The position numbers and the translations under genes were made by a program. Of a DNA stretch of 5,561 nt, positions 1-5,561 are shown one piece after another. This DNA comes from Anaerolineaceae bacterium UBA5365 (GTDB lineage Bacteria; Chloroflexota; Anaerolineae; Anaerolineales; Anaerolineaceae). Position 1 is the stretch's first letter. Every line of letters begins with the position of its first letter. Where the stretch lies: NCBI GenBank assembly GCA_002407905.1, contig DHPL01000025.1, positions 88,670 through 94,230 on the forward strand. The letters run 5' to 3'. The notes below the pieces were generated by a model that was given only the letters and a program-made list of their open reading frames with translations, was not told the origin of the DNA and did no database searches.

Positions 1-27
1 TTGCGCGTTCGACTCGCGCCGAGGTCA
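1..27 (+). tRNA. tRNA gene, 3' end only (cut by window edge)
   Basis: The first 27 bases fold as the end of a tRNA. A 5-bp T-stem (3-7 GCGCG with 15-19 CGCGC) encloses a canonical 7-base T-loop, TTCGACT (8-14), which has the invariant T-T-C-R-A pattern. The G7:C15 pair corresponds to the conserved G53:C61. The next seven bases (20-26) are the right length for the 3' acceptor strand, and A27 is in the discriminator position. CCA is not encoded. The acceptor strand predicts a 5' end close to GACCTCG outside the window. The anticodon lies outside the window, so the amino-acid identity cannot be given. A chance hairpin is possible, but matching stem, loop, spacing and following T-tract together make it unlikely. 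Confidence 0.7.
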
Positions 28-38
28 TTTTTTATTTT
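28..38 (+). terminator. T-rich tract after the tRNA, possible terminator tail
   Basis: Six Ts, an A and four Ts follow directly after the tRNA discriminator base. This is a common way for tRNA transcripts to end. There is no separate GC-rich hairpin next to the tract; the nearest stem is the T-arm itself, ending 8 bases upstream. It is therefore only a candidate intrinsic terminator. Confidence 0.35.
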
Positions 39-198
39 AACTAAGACGATGGCCGGACCTGTTTTGTTCGGCAAGGCGTTTCCGGGCATTTTCAAAGTTC
101 CCCCTCTTATCCAAGGCCTCCAGGCTCACTGCCTGCAGTGTTCAACCGGGGTTGGCTGATGTTTTCAAGCCAAGTGCCATTGAGACTGAGTTCAGCAT

Positions 199-214
199 TG
201 TTTCACGTGAAACA
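199..214. other. parS: parS-like centromere site 1 (perfect 16-bp palindrome)
   Basis: The sequence TGTTTCACGTGAAACA is a perfect palindrome and matches the bacterial parS consensus TGTTNCACGTGAAACA, to which ParB (Spo0J) binds. The symmetry extends two more bases on each side, to a 20-bp palindrome at 197-216. The site lies in non-coding DNA and has a near-copy 68 bp away (centre to centre). In the known system ParB loads at parS, spreads along DNA and recruits ParA and SMC for chromosome segregation. No parA or parB gene is in the window, so the assignment rests on the consensus match and the paired arrangement. A transcription factor with a GTTTCACGTGAAAC operator is the main alternative. 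Confidence 0.8.
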
Positions 215-220
215 ATCTAT

Positions 221-236
221 TGTTTTCCGGTAAAGC
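221..236. other. degenerate parS-like half-palindrome between the two parS sites
   Basis: TGTTTTCCGGTAAAGC matches the parS consensus at 10 of 16 positions by my count, including the TGTTT left arm, the central CG and the AAA. It begins exactly 22 bp after the start of site 1. The ATTGTTT arm of site 1 (197-203) recurs directly at 219-225, so this could be a decayed duplicate. The match is too weak to claim binding. Confidence 0.2.
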
Positions 237-266
237 GAAATGTAAGCACTGGTTTAGGGTTACGAA

Positions 267-282
267 CGTTTCACGTGAAACA
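267..282. other. parS: parS-like centromere site 2 (15 of 16 consensus)
   Basis: CGTTTCACGTGAAACA has the perfect 14-bp palindromic core GTTTCACGTGAAAC (268-281). It differs from the parS consensus only at the first base, where C replaces T. The site ends one base short of the stop codon of the minus-strand ATP-grasp gene, so it lies directly in that gene's 3' flank. Two such sites within 84 bp support ParB loading rather than a chance occurrence. Confidence 0.75.
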
Positions 283-283
283 C

Positions 284-2596
284 TCAGGCCTTCACCAGCC
301 AGGCGATGGCCTTTCCGCTGACCTCATCCATAGCCAGGTTAAGCCGGTGACCGGGGCGCAAGTCCTCCACGTCCACCAGACGCAGGGCATCCAGGTGTCC
401 ATGGGCCTCCGGTACCCAATTCGTCAGGCGGTTGGGGGCCTTGCGCAGCCATTCGCGCTGAAAGATCTCTTCTTCGATGTTGATGGCCAGGGGGTAGATC
501 TGGCCCTCAAGCAGATCCTGGAAGAAATGGGTGCCCAGTGAGGGTTCCGTGGCCACAACGCCTTCGCCAAAAGCCTCAATGAGCGCTTTGGCGTTGTAAA
601 TATCGGCGTAGTCCACTTTTACACCCAGGTCCGGGCTGGAGGTACCCCAGCGCCCGGGGCCGATGGCGATGAACTTGTGCCGGCCCATGGCGGCGTTCAG
701 CCGGCCGATGCTGCGTTCCAGTTTGGCGCGCTCGATGCTGCTGTCTATGGCAAAGTAGTGCTCGGCGACCACGTAGAGCACGTAGCGGATTTTCTCGATG
801 AGCCCCGAAGAAACGTAGGATGAGCCGGTAAAAAGCGTGTCTTTGACGGGAATGCCGATGGGCATGTGCGCGCTGCGGCTTTGGAGCATGGCCTGGGGGC
901 GGCATTGGATGAGTGTGACCTGCGGGTTGGGGTCCCGGCCGCTGTCGTCCAGTTGAGCGGTGAATTCCATGTCCACCGGCGCCTCGTAGACGCGTTCCAG
1001 GATCTGCAGCATCTCCTGCATCAGCTGGGGGAAGCGGGTTTGGCTTAAAGCGCCATCGAAAGTGAGCACCAGATCACTCGGCGAGCCGTCCAGGAGGATG
1101 GTGCGCAGGCTGCGCAAGTAGCCCTCGTTCTCCAGTTGAGCGATGTAGCGCAGGCCGGGGGTATCGGTGTTGAGCACGCTGTGCGCCGGCAGGGTTTCGA
1201 ATTTGTTTTCCTTGAGGTTGATCAGGTCGATGAGCTGCTGGGAATAGTGGCGGATGCGTTTGGTGTTGCCGGAAGGATTCAGTTTGGGGTGCGAGAGGGC
1301 GACCAGGCGCGGATAGTCATTGCCTACGCGGTCTACGGCCCGGGTGCCCAGGCCCCATACCAGGCGGATAAAGCCGTCTTCGGCGCGGATCTGCGGGGAC
1401 CAGCGGTAGGCATTGTGGCTGAAGCCCACGCCGGCAAGCATGGGGTAGTAGTAATCGCCAACGGTATCGCCTTCCACCACCTGGATCAGAAGCGCCATGC
1501 GCTCGTCGTAGTCGATGAGGCCGCGGCTTTTGCGGTAGAGCATGGCGGCCGGGTTGAGCGTGGAGGCGTAGATTTCCGCCATCGCCCGTTCCATTGCGTG
1601 TAGATTAATCTGCGGCGTGCTTTGGTTGGGCAGGAAGACGCTTTCGTATTTGCCGGCGAAGGCGGTGCCGAAGTTATCTTCCAGGAGGCTGGAAGAGCGC
1701 ACGATGAGCGGTTTGCCGCCGGCCATGGTCAGGATCGTCTCCAGGTACTGGGAAGCGGAAGGGGTAAAGACCCCGGCCCGGAATTCCGCGACCAGGGTGG
1801 GGTACTCCGCCCGCTGCTGGGCCTCGCTTTTGTATTTTTGGTCGTTCCAGCGCAGGAGGTTATTCACGGAGATGAAGTTGTAAAAAAGGTCCGAGCCAAC
1901 GTAGAAGGACTCCGGGGTGCTTAAGGCAGCCTGAAGCTCAGGCGAACCCGCCGATTTTAGGATGCGGGCGGCCAGGAGCATGCCGGCGGCCTTGCCCCCG
2001 ATGCGCCCCTGCCCCAGCTTGTGACGGCGGATCTCGGCGAGGTCGGCAACGGTGAACCATTCCTTGGCAATGTTGATGTAGCGCAGCTGGTCCGAGATCA
2101 TATTGCGGATCAGGACCACTTTCACCTCTTCCAGGCGGGCGGCCTCGCGGCTGCCGGGCTGCGGATTGCTGTTTTCGATGCGCATCCCGTGGCTGAAAAC
2201 CAGGTCCAGGGGTGCGGTTTCCGGGTTAAAGGACATTTCGCCGGTGTGCAGGGTGGCGCCGCGCTCCGTGAGGGCGGTCTCGATGAGGTCGTCCAGGTCT
2301 GTGGCTTCGTAATGCGAGACGAAATGCAGGTCAGTAAGTTGTTCGAGGACGGTGGCCAGGCGGCGGTCCCAGATATCCGAGGCCTCCTCGAAGAGGGGGT
2401 TATGGATGCCTTCGCGCACCTGGGACTGGATGGCGGCCCGGCGGGCTTCCTCGTATATATCGGCAAAGCTCAGGAAGCCATCCTGATGCAGCCGGAAACG
2501 CATGAGCTCGCGAATACGCGCAGAAAGGATGGGGTATTGGGCGAGGGCGAGGTGGATGGCGAGCAGGCGGTCGGTTGCAGGCGATGGCAGGGTCAT
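284..2596 (-). CDS. PEP synthase/PPDK-type ATP-grasp domain protein without phosphohistidine domain
   Basis: This 770-residue protein has the nucleotide-binding (PPDK_N) fold of phosphoenolpyruvate synthase and pyruvate phosphate dikinase. Visible elements in order are a helical N-terminal region (1-185), the glycine-rich LGQGRIGGKAAGM (194-206), the ATP-grasp core IVRSSSLLEDNFGTAFAGKY (298-317), the acidic DMEFTAQ (542-548) and TLIQCRPQ (561-568), equivalent to the domain-ending LQ-RP motif. The swivelling phosphohistidine domain (TSHAAI-type motif) and the PEP/pyruvate barrel of true PEP synthase are not seen. Instead, residues 570-770 form a C-terminal region containing GPGRWGTSSPDLGV (646-659) and EPSLGTHFFQ (684-693). 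I recall similar motifs in uncharacterised PEP-synthase-like proteins of other phyla. It probably binds ATP and may phosphorylate an unknown acceptor; calling it PEP synthase would overstate the case. The ATG start is backed by GGAG six bases upstream and a good promoter. It is divergent from nadE. Cytoplasmic; no signal peptide or membrane segment is evident. Confidence 0.85.
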   Translation of the reverse strand: MTLPSPATDRLLAIHLALAQYPILSARIRELMRFRLHQDGFLSFADIYEEARRAAIQSQVREGIHNPLFEEASDIWDRRLATVLEQLTDLHFVSHYEATDLDDLIETALTERGATLHTGEMSFNPETAPLDLVFSHGMRIENSNPQPGSREAARLEEVKVVLIRNMISDQLRYINIAKEWFTVADLAEIRRHKLGQGRIGGKAAGMLLAARILKSAGSPELQAALSTPESFYVGSDLFYNFISVNNLLRWNDQKYKSEAQQRAEYPTLVAEFRAGVFTPSASQYLETILTMAGGKPLIVRSSSLLEDNFGTAFAGKYESVFLPNQSTPQINLHAMERAMAEIYASTLNPAAMLYRKSRGLIDYDERMALLIQVVEGDTVGDYYYPMLAGVGFSHNAYRWSPQIRAEDGFIRLVWGLGTRAVDRVGNDYPRLVALSHPKLNPSGNTKRIRHYSQQLIDLINLKENKFETLPAHSVLNTDTPGLRYIAQLENEGYLRSLRTILLDGSPSDLVLTFDGALSQTRFPQLMQEMLQILERVYEAPVDMEFTAQLDDSGRDPNPQVTLIQCRPQAMLQSRSAHMPIGIPVKDTLFTGSSYVSSGLIEKIRYVLYVVAEHYFAIDSSIERAKLERSIGRLNAAMGRHKFIAIGPGRWGTSSPDLGVKVDYADIYNAKALIEAFGEGVVATEPSLGTHFFQDLLEGQIYPLAINIEEEIFQREWLRKAPNRLTNWVPEAHGHLDALRLVDVEDLRPGHRLNLAMDEVSGKAIAWLVKA

Positions 2597-2602
2597 AAGC
2601 GG

Positions 2603-2606
2603 CTCC
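2603..2606 (-). promoter_or_regulatory. Shine-Dalgarno of the ATP-grasp gene
   Basis: On the minus strand GGAG lies six bases before the ATG at 2596, which supports this start. No competing in-frame start has a comparable ribosome site. Confidence 0.7.
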
Positions 2607-2618
2607 GTAATTGGTCAA

Positions 2619-2646
2619 ATTCTAACATCCGCGGGCCGGCTTTCAA
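2619..2646 (-). promoter_or_regulatory. sigma-70-type promoter of the ATP-grasp gene
   Basis: Read on the minus strand, a -35 box TTGAAA (2646-2641, 5 of 6 to TTGACA) and a -10 box TAGAAT (2624-2619, 5 of 6 to TATAAT) are separated by 16 bp. Transcription would begin near 2612, giving a leader of about 15 bases that contains the GGAG ribosome site. The geometry is self-consistent, but no experiment supports it. Confidence 0.55.
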
Positions 2647-2681
2647 AACAAGCTTAACGCGGCCTTGAGCGGTTTTGGCGT

Positions 2682-2687
2682 TATGAT
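2682..2687 (+). promoter_or_regulatory. candidate -10 box for the nadE operon
   Basis: TATGAT (5 of 6 to TATAAT) ends six bases before the nadE ATG, so a transcript started from it would begin at or beside the A of the start codon. No -35 box stands at a normal 16-18 bp spacing, and no TG extension precedes it. The nadE ATG also lacks a clear Shine-Dalgarno, which would fit a leaderless message. This is a weak call. Confidence 0.25.
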
Positions 2688-2693
2688 TGAAGC

Positions 2694-4547
2694 ATGAGCC
2701 CCATCCGTTTGCCCTCGCTGCTGCCGGCGCATTTGGTGCTGGCAGTTCCAGAGATGCGCGTGGCCGACCCACAGTTCAACCTGGCGGCCATTCTGGCCCT
2801 GATGGATACCCGGCTCGACCCGGACGCACAGCAGCTCTTCCTTTTCCCTGAGCTTTCGCTTTCTGGGTCCAGCGCCGGGGATTTGCTGGCCCTGCCGCCA
2901 TTGGCAGAGGCCTGCCTGCAGAGCCTGCTGGAGCTGGAGGCGGCCTGCCAAAAGCGCGCGGTTTGGGCTGCGGCAGGGCTGCCATTACGCAGCCGCTGGG
3001 GGCTGCACAACGCGGCAGCGCTGTTGAGCCCGCAGGGCCTGCTTGGTTTTTCGATTCCGGACCCGAAAACCGGCGCCTGGCAGCGGCCTTTCAGCCCGCC
3101 CCAGAACTTTGAGGAAGAGGCTGTGGACATCGGAGGGCGGTTCTTACCTGTTGGCAGCAACGCCCGTTTTGATTTGCAGGGCTTTTTGACTGAGCCGGTG
3201 CAACTATGGGTGGGAGTGCCCAACCCGGACGCGCTCGACCGGGATTGCGGCCTGGTGCTGAGCATGCATAACCTGCCGGCTTTAGCCTACGGCGTCAACC
3301 AGCCGGAGGATTGGGCCGCCAACCTTTCCCGGCGCTACAACCGCAGCGTGGCCACCTGCAGCGCGGGGCCGAACGAATCGACCACAGACCAGGTTTACAG
3401 CGGGCGCGCCTGCTTTTACCAGGCGGGCAGGCTGGAAGCCTGCACCCGGGAGCTGCAGTTTGACTCCCAGGCCAAAAGCGTGAACCTGAGCCAGGTCCAG
3501 CGCAAGCGCCAGCCGGCCAAAATGCCGGAGGACGCTGGTTTTATGCTGAGTAGGACGCCTTTTATTGACCAGGCGGCGCCAAAAGCCCAGTTCCAGCGCG
3601 TGCTGGACATCCAGGCCGCCGGCCTGACCAAGCGCTTGATGCACATCGGAACACGCAAGGCTGTTTTGGGGCTTTCGGGAGGCGCGGACAGCAGCCTGGC
3701 CCTGCTGGTCTGCCTGAGGGCCTTTAGGTTATTGGGCTATCCCGCGGAGCAGATCCTGGCTGTATCCATGCCCGGGCCCGGCTCCTCACGCGATTCGCAG
3801 GAGCGGGCACGCAATTTGGCCAAACTTTCCCGGGTGAGCCTGCGCGAGATCCCGATCAGCGCGGCAGTGGAGCTGCATTTACGCGACATTGCTCATCCGG
3901 AAGGGCAGTTCGACCTGACTTACGAAAACGCTCAGGCCCGCGAACGCACCCAGATTCTGATGGACCTGGCCAACCAGCAAGGCGCCCTGATGGTTGGCAC
4001 CGGCGACCTTTCGGAGATCGCGCTGGGCTGGAGCACCTTTAATGGGGACCACATTTCCTTCTATAACGTGAACGCGGGGGTGCCCAAGACCCTGCTTTTG
4101 CAGGTTTTGGCCTGGGCCGGCGGCGAATTGCTGGGAAAAGAGGGCAAGGTGCTGGCGGAACGCATCGCCAACGCCTCCATTTCCCCGGAACTCTTACCGC
4201 TTCAGGGGGCCGAGCACAGCCAGCAGAGCACCGAGGAGAGTATTGGCCCCTACCTCCTGCACGACTTTTTTCTGTATCATATGCTTGTCTTGCGGCAGAA
4301 CCCGCAGGAGATTTTTCAGTATGCCAGCCTGGTTTTCGAGGAGCGCGAGCCCGCCGAGATCCTTAAATGGCTGCGCGTCTTTTACAAACGCTTCTTCGCG
4401 GCGCAGTTCAAGCGCTCTGCCAGCAGCGACGGCCCGCAGGTGACGGAGGTTTCGCTTTCGCCGCGGGGTGGCTGGGTGATGCCTTCCGATGCCGTATCCG
4501 CGCTATGGTTAAACCAAGTGGATAATTTAATTCAAGGACTTAATTAA
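2694..4547 (+). CDS. nadE: NAD+ synthase, two-domain type, with probably inactive glutaminase domain
   Basis: NadE catalyses the last step of NAD synthesis, ATP-dependent amidation of nicotinic acid adenine dinucleotide (NaAD). The 617 residues show an N-terminal nitrilase-fold domain (about 13-275) and a C-terminal synthetase domain (about 295-617). The synthetase half is well conserved: the ATP-pyrophosphatase loop LSGGADSS (327-334), PGPGSSRDSQERA (360-372), and GTGDLSEIALGWSTFNGDH (435-453) followed by YNVNAGVPKT (457-466). In the nitrilase half the FPELSLSG motif keeps the first catalytic Glu (E53), and SAGPNESTTD (223-232) matches the family. However, the position of the nucleophile Cys, before the conserved LWV, is Pro168, and the usual PK-LPNY-EF-E-R block is unrecognisable (only K125 remains as a possible catalytic Lys). 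Glutamine-dependent ammonia production is therefore doubtful. The ATG at 2694 is chosen because family homology (LVLAVPEMRVADPQFN) begins about residue 14. The gene is one base from the downstream nadD-pncC fusion, with which it forms an operon. Confidence 0.95.
   Translation: MSPIRLPSLLPAHLVLAVPEMRVADPQFNLAAILALMDTRLDPDAQQLFLFPELSLSGSSAGDLLALPPLAEACLQSLLELEAACQKRAVWAAAGLPLRSRWGLHNAAALLSPQGLLGFSIPDPKTGAWQRPFSPPQNFEEEAVDIGGRFLPVGSNARFDLQGFLTEPVQLWVGVPNPDALDRDCGLVLSMHNLPALAYGVNQPEDWAANLSRRYNRSVATCSAGPNESTTDQVYSGRACFYQAGRLEACTRELQFDSQAKSVNLSQVQRKRQPAKMPEDAGFMLSRTPFIDQAAPKAQFQRVLDIQAAGLTKRLMHIGTRKAVLGLSGGADSSLALLVCLRAFRLLGYPAEQILAVSMPGPGSSRDSQERARNLAKLSRVSLREIPISAAVELHLRDIAHPEGQFDLTYENAQARERTQILMDLANQQGALMVGTGDLSEIALGWSTFNGDHISFYNVNAGVPKTLLLQVLAWAGGELLGKEGKVLAERIANASISPELLPLQGAEHSQQSTEESIGPYLLHDFFLYHMLVLRQNPQEIFQYASLVFEEREPAEILKWLRVFYKRFFAAQFKRSASSDGPQVTEVSLSPRGGWVMPSDAVSALWLNQVDNLIQGLN
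4534..4538 (+). promoter_or_regulatory. Shine-Dalgarno of nadD-pncC inside the nadE 3' end
   Basis: AAGGA lies within the last codons of nadE, ten bases before the GTG at 4549. The next in-frame stop upstream is at 4528-4530, and no ATG, GTG or TTG lies between it and 4549, which fixes the start. Ribosomes finishing nadE would clear this site, so translational coupling is likely. Confidence 0.6.
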
Positions 4548-4548
4548 A

Positions 4549-5561
4549 GTGGAACAATATAAACCGCTCTTGCTCGTTTTCGGCACCTCTGCTGACCCAT
4601 TTCATCAAGGCCACGCAGACTTGATCTGTGACGCTACGCGCGCCCTGGAAGCCCAGGGGGTTGATGTGCGTGAAATTACGCTCATGCCCGTCTTCAGGCA
4701 CCACAACATCCAGGACAACATCAAAAAGAGCCTGCCGCTCACCTACCCCGACCGCCTGGCGATGAGCCAGATCGGCGCGGAGCAGATCTCCGGGGAATTG
4801 GGAGACCTGGTGGAGGCGGTGACCGTGAGCACGCTGGAGGAAGAGCTGGCCTTGAGCAACAGCCGGCCGAACTTTACCGCCGAAACCATGCAAGCATTGC
4901 GCGCGCGGACTGACGCGGGGATGGACCTGGCGTTTTTGATTGGTCTGGATGCCTTTTCCGGCCCGGACCCCAGCTTTGGGCACTGGTACAAGCTGCCGGA
5001 CCTGCTGTCCAGCACGGTTTTGGTGGTTTGCCCGCGCGAAGGGTTCAAGCCCAACCGCGAGTTTATTGCCGCCTTGCAGGCCAAGGGCGCGCGGATGATC
5101 TTTTTAGACTCCGTGAAAGCCCGCGAAGTGTCTTCCACGGTCATCCGCAACCGCCTCACCCAGGGCGAAGAGCCCAGCCGCCTGGTAGGCGACGGGTCGC
5201 TTTCGCAGGAGGTGCTGGATTACATCCTGGCCAAGGGGCTGATCCACAGCTGGCGGACCCTGGATACCGACCAGCCGGTGATGGAGATCCTCAGCGCGCC
5301 CAGCGACCAGGACAGCCTGGAAGTGCGCCTGGGCAAACTGCTTTTTGAACGCAAACTGACCCTTGCCACGGCTGAATCTTGCACAGGCGGGCTAATTGGG
5401 CATTGGCTGACCAATGTGCCCGGGTCCTCGGAGTATTACATCGGGGGCGTGGTGAGTTATGCCTACGAGGCCAAGGTGCGCATGTTGGGTGTGAGCTGGG
5501 ACCTGCTGAAGGCGCACGGCGCGGTGAGCGCCCCTGTGGTGAAGCAAATGGCCAAGGGTGT
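4549..5561 (+). CDS. nadD: NadD-PncC fusion: NaMN adenylyltransferase plus NMN deamidase domain (3' end outside window)
   Basis: This reading frame stays open to the window edge: 337 complete codons and no stop. Residues 1 to about 235 form a nucleotidyltransferase of the NadD family, with FGTSADPFHQGH (11-22, the HxGH ATP-binding signature), FLIGLDAF (129-136), HWYKLPDLL (145-153) and SSTVIRNRL (195-203, the second ATP-binding motif). NadD joins NaMN and ATP to make NaAD, the substrate of the neighbouring NadE. After a short linker (about 236-256) comes the start of a CinA C-terminal/PncC domain: LATAESCTGGLIG (272-284), VPGSSEYYIGGVVSYAYEAK (290-309) and RMLGV (311-315). PncC deamidates nicotinamide mononucleotide to NaMN, the substrate of NadD. 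In canonical CinA this domain follows a different N-terminal domain, which NadD replaces here. The first 80 or so residues of a domain that is usually about 160 are visible. The GTG start follows nadE by one base and has AAGGA upstream. Family assignment is confident; activity of either domain is inferred. Confidence 0.92.
   Translation, partial: MEQYKPLLLVFGTSADPFHQGHADLICDATRALEAQGVDVREITLMPVFRHHNIQDNIKKSLPLTYPDRLAMSQIGAEQISGELGDLVEAVTVSTLEEELALSNSRPNFTAETMQALRARTDAGMDLAFLIGLDAFSGPDPSFGHWYKLPDLLSSTVLVVCPREGFKPNREFIAALQAKGARMIFLDSVKAREVSSTVIRNRLTQGEEPSRLVGDGSLSQEVLDYILAKGLIHSWRTLDTDQPVMEILSAPSDQDSLEVRLGKLLFERKLTLATAESCTGGLIGHWLTNVPGSSEYYIGGVVSYAYEAKVRMLGVSWDLLKAHGAVSAPVVKQMAKG

Noticed and set aside
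52..72. GCCGGA...TTCGGC hairpin downstream of the tRNA
   Set aside because: Six pairs including a G-T wobble, with a nine-base loop and no T-tract after it. The T-tract at 28-38 lies upstream, so it is not an intrinsic terminator.
107..115. TTATCCAAG resembling a DnaA box
   Set aside because: It matches TTATCCACA at only 7 of 9 positions and is alone. There is no cluster or AT-rich unwinding region, so no origin is called despite the nearby parS sites.
121..154. Short inverted repeats (CAGGC/GCCTG 121-135, CACTG/CAGTG 127-140, CAACC/GGTTG 143-154)
   Set aside because: Arms are only 5 bp, two are mutually exclusive, the last has a 2-base loop, and none is followed by a T-run on either strand. 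They are not supportable as terminators.
152..541. Plus-strand open frame of 129 codons starting at TTG
   Set aside because: It runs through both parS-like palindromes and then antisense into the well-supported ATP-grasp gene. It has no ribosome site and no recognisable protein family.
2021..2668. Plus-strand open frame of 215 codons antisense to the start of the ATP-grasp gene
   Set aside because: It is a high-GC shadow frame: it covers the promoter and 5' end of a gene with conserved motifs, and its translation shows no family features.
2681..3265. Minus-strand open frame of 194 codons opposite nadE
   Set aside because: Serine/arginine-rich shadow translation, antisense to the conserved NadE N-terminal domain.
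4540..4983. Minus-strand open frame of 147 codons opposite the NadD domain
   Set aside because: The plus strand here encodes clear NadD motifs, and the antisense frame has no family resemblance.
5028..5348. Plus-strand open frame of 106 codons overlapping the NadD-PncC fusion
   Set aside because: Out-of-frame translation rich in Arg, Pro and Gly across the NadD-PncC junction; the in-frame fusion explains the coding potential.

Overview
The window is GC-rich bacterial chromosomal DNA, densely coded apart from about 250 bp at the left end. Nothing suggests a plasmid, phage or transposon. Protein style (a PEP-synthase-like ATP-grasp protein, an NH3/Gln-type NadE and a fused NadD) and base composition would fit Chloroflexota (Anaerolineae-like), but this is a weak guess made without a database search. 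Two near-identical parS-like palindromes suggest a chromosome with ParABS segregation, possibly not far from the replication origin.

Layout. 1-27 is the 3' end of a tRNA gene cut by the window edge, followed by a T-rich tract. 28-283 is non-coding. It carries two ParB-binding-type palindromes (199-214 perfect, 267-282 one mismatch) with centres 68 bp apart, and a weak third relative between them. 284-2596 (minus strand) encodes a 770-residue protein with a PEP synthase/pyruvate phosphate dikinase type ATP-grasp domain. It has no recognisable phosphohistidine domain and has a long C-terminal region with a GPGRWG motif. 2597-2693 is a short divergent intergenic region with a good sigma-70-type promoter and Shine-Dalgarno for the minus-strand gene, and only a -10-like box for the plus-strand gene.

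The right half is a plus-strand NAD-biosynthesis operon. nadE (2694-4547) is full length, but its glutaminase (nitrilase-fold) domain appears to have lost the catalytic cysteine, while the synthetase domain keeps all its signatures. One base after its stop, at a GTG codon (4549), begins an open reading frame that runs off the window. It fuses a NadD-type nicotinate mononucleotide adenylyltransferase to a PncC/CinA-C-type NMN deamidase domain.

Together these two genes would encode NMN -> NaMN (PncC), NaMN -> NaAD (NadD) and NaAD -> NAD (NadE). This is a complete route from NMN back to NAD, with two of the three activities on one polypeptide. The fusion and the apparently dead glutaminase domain are the most interesting parts of the window.
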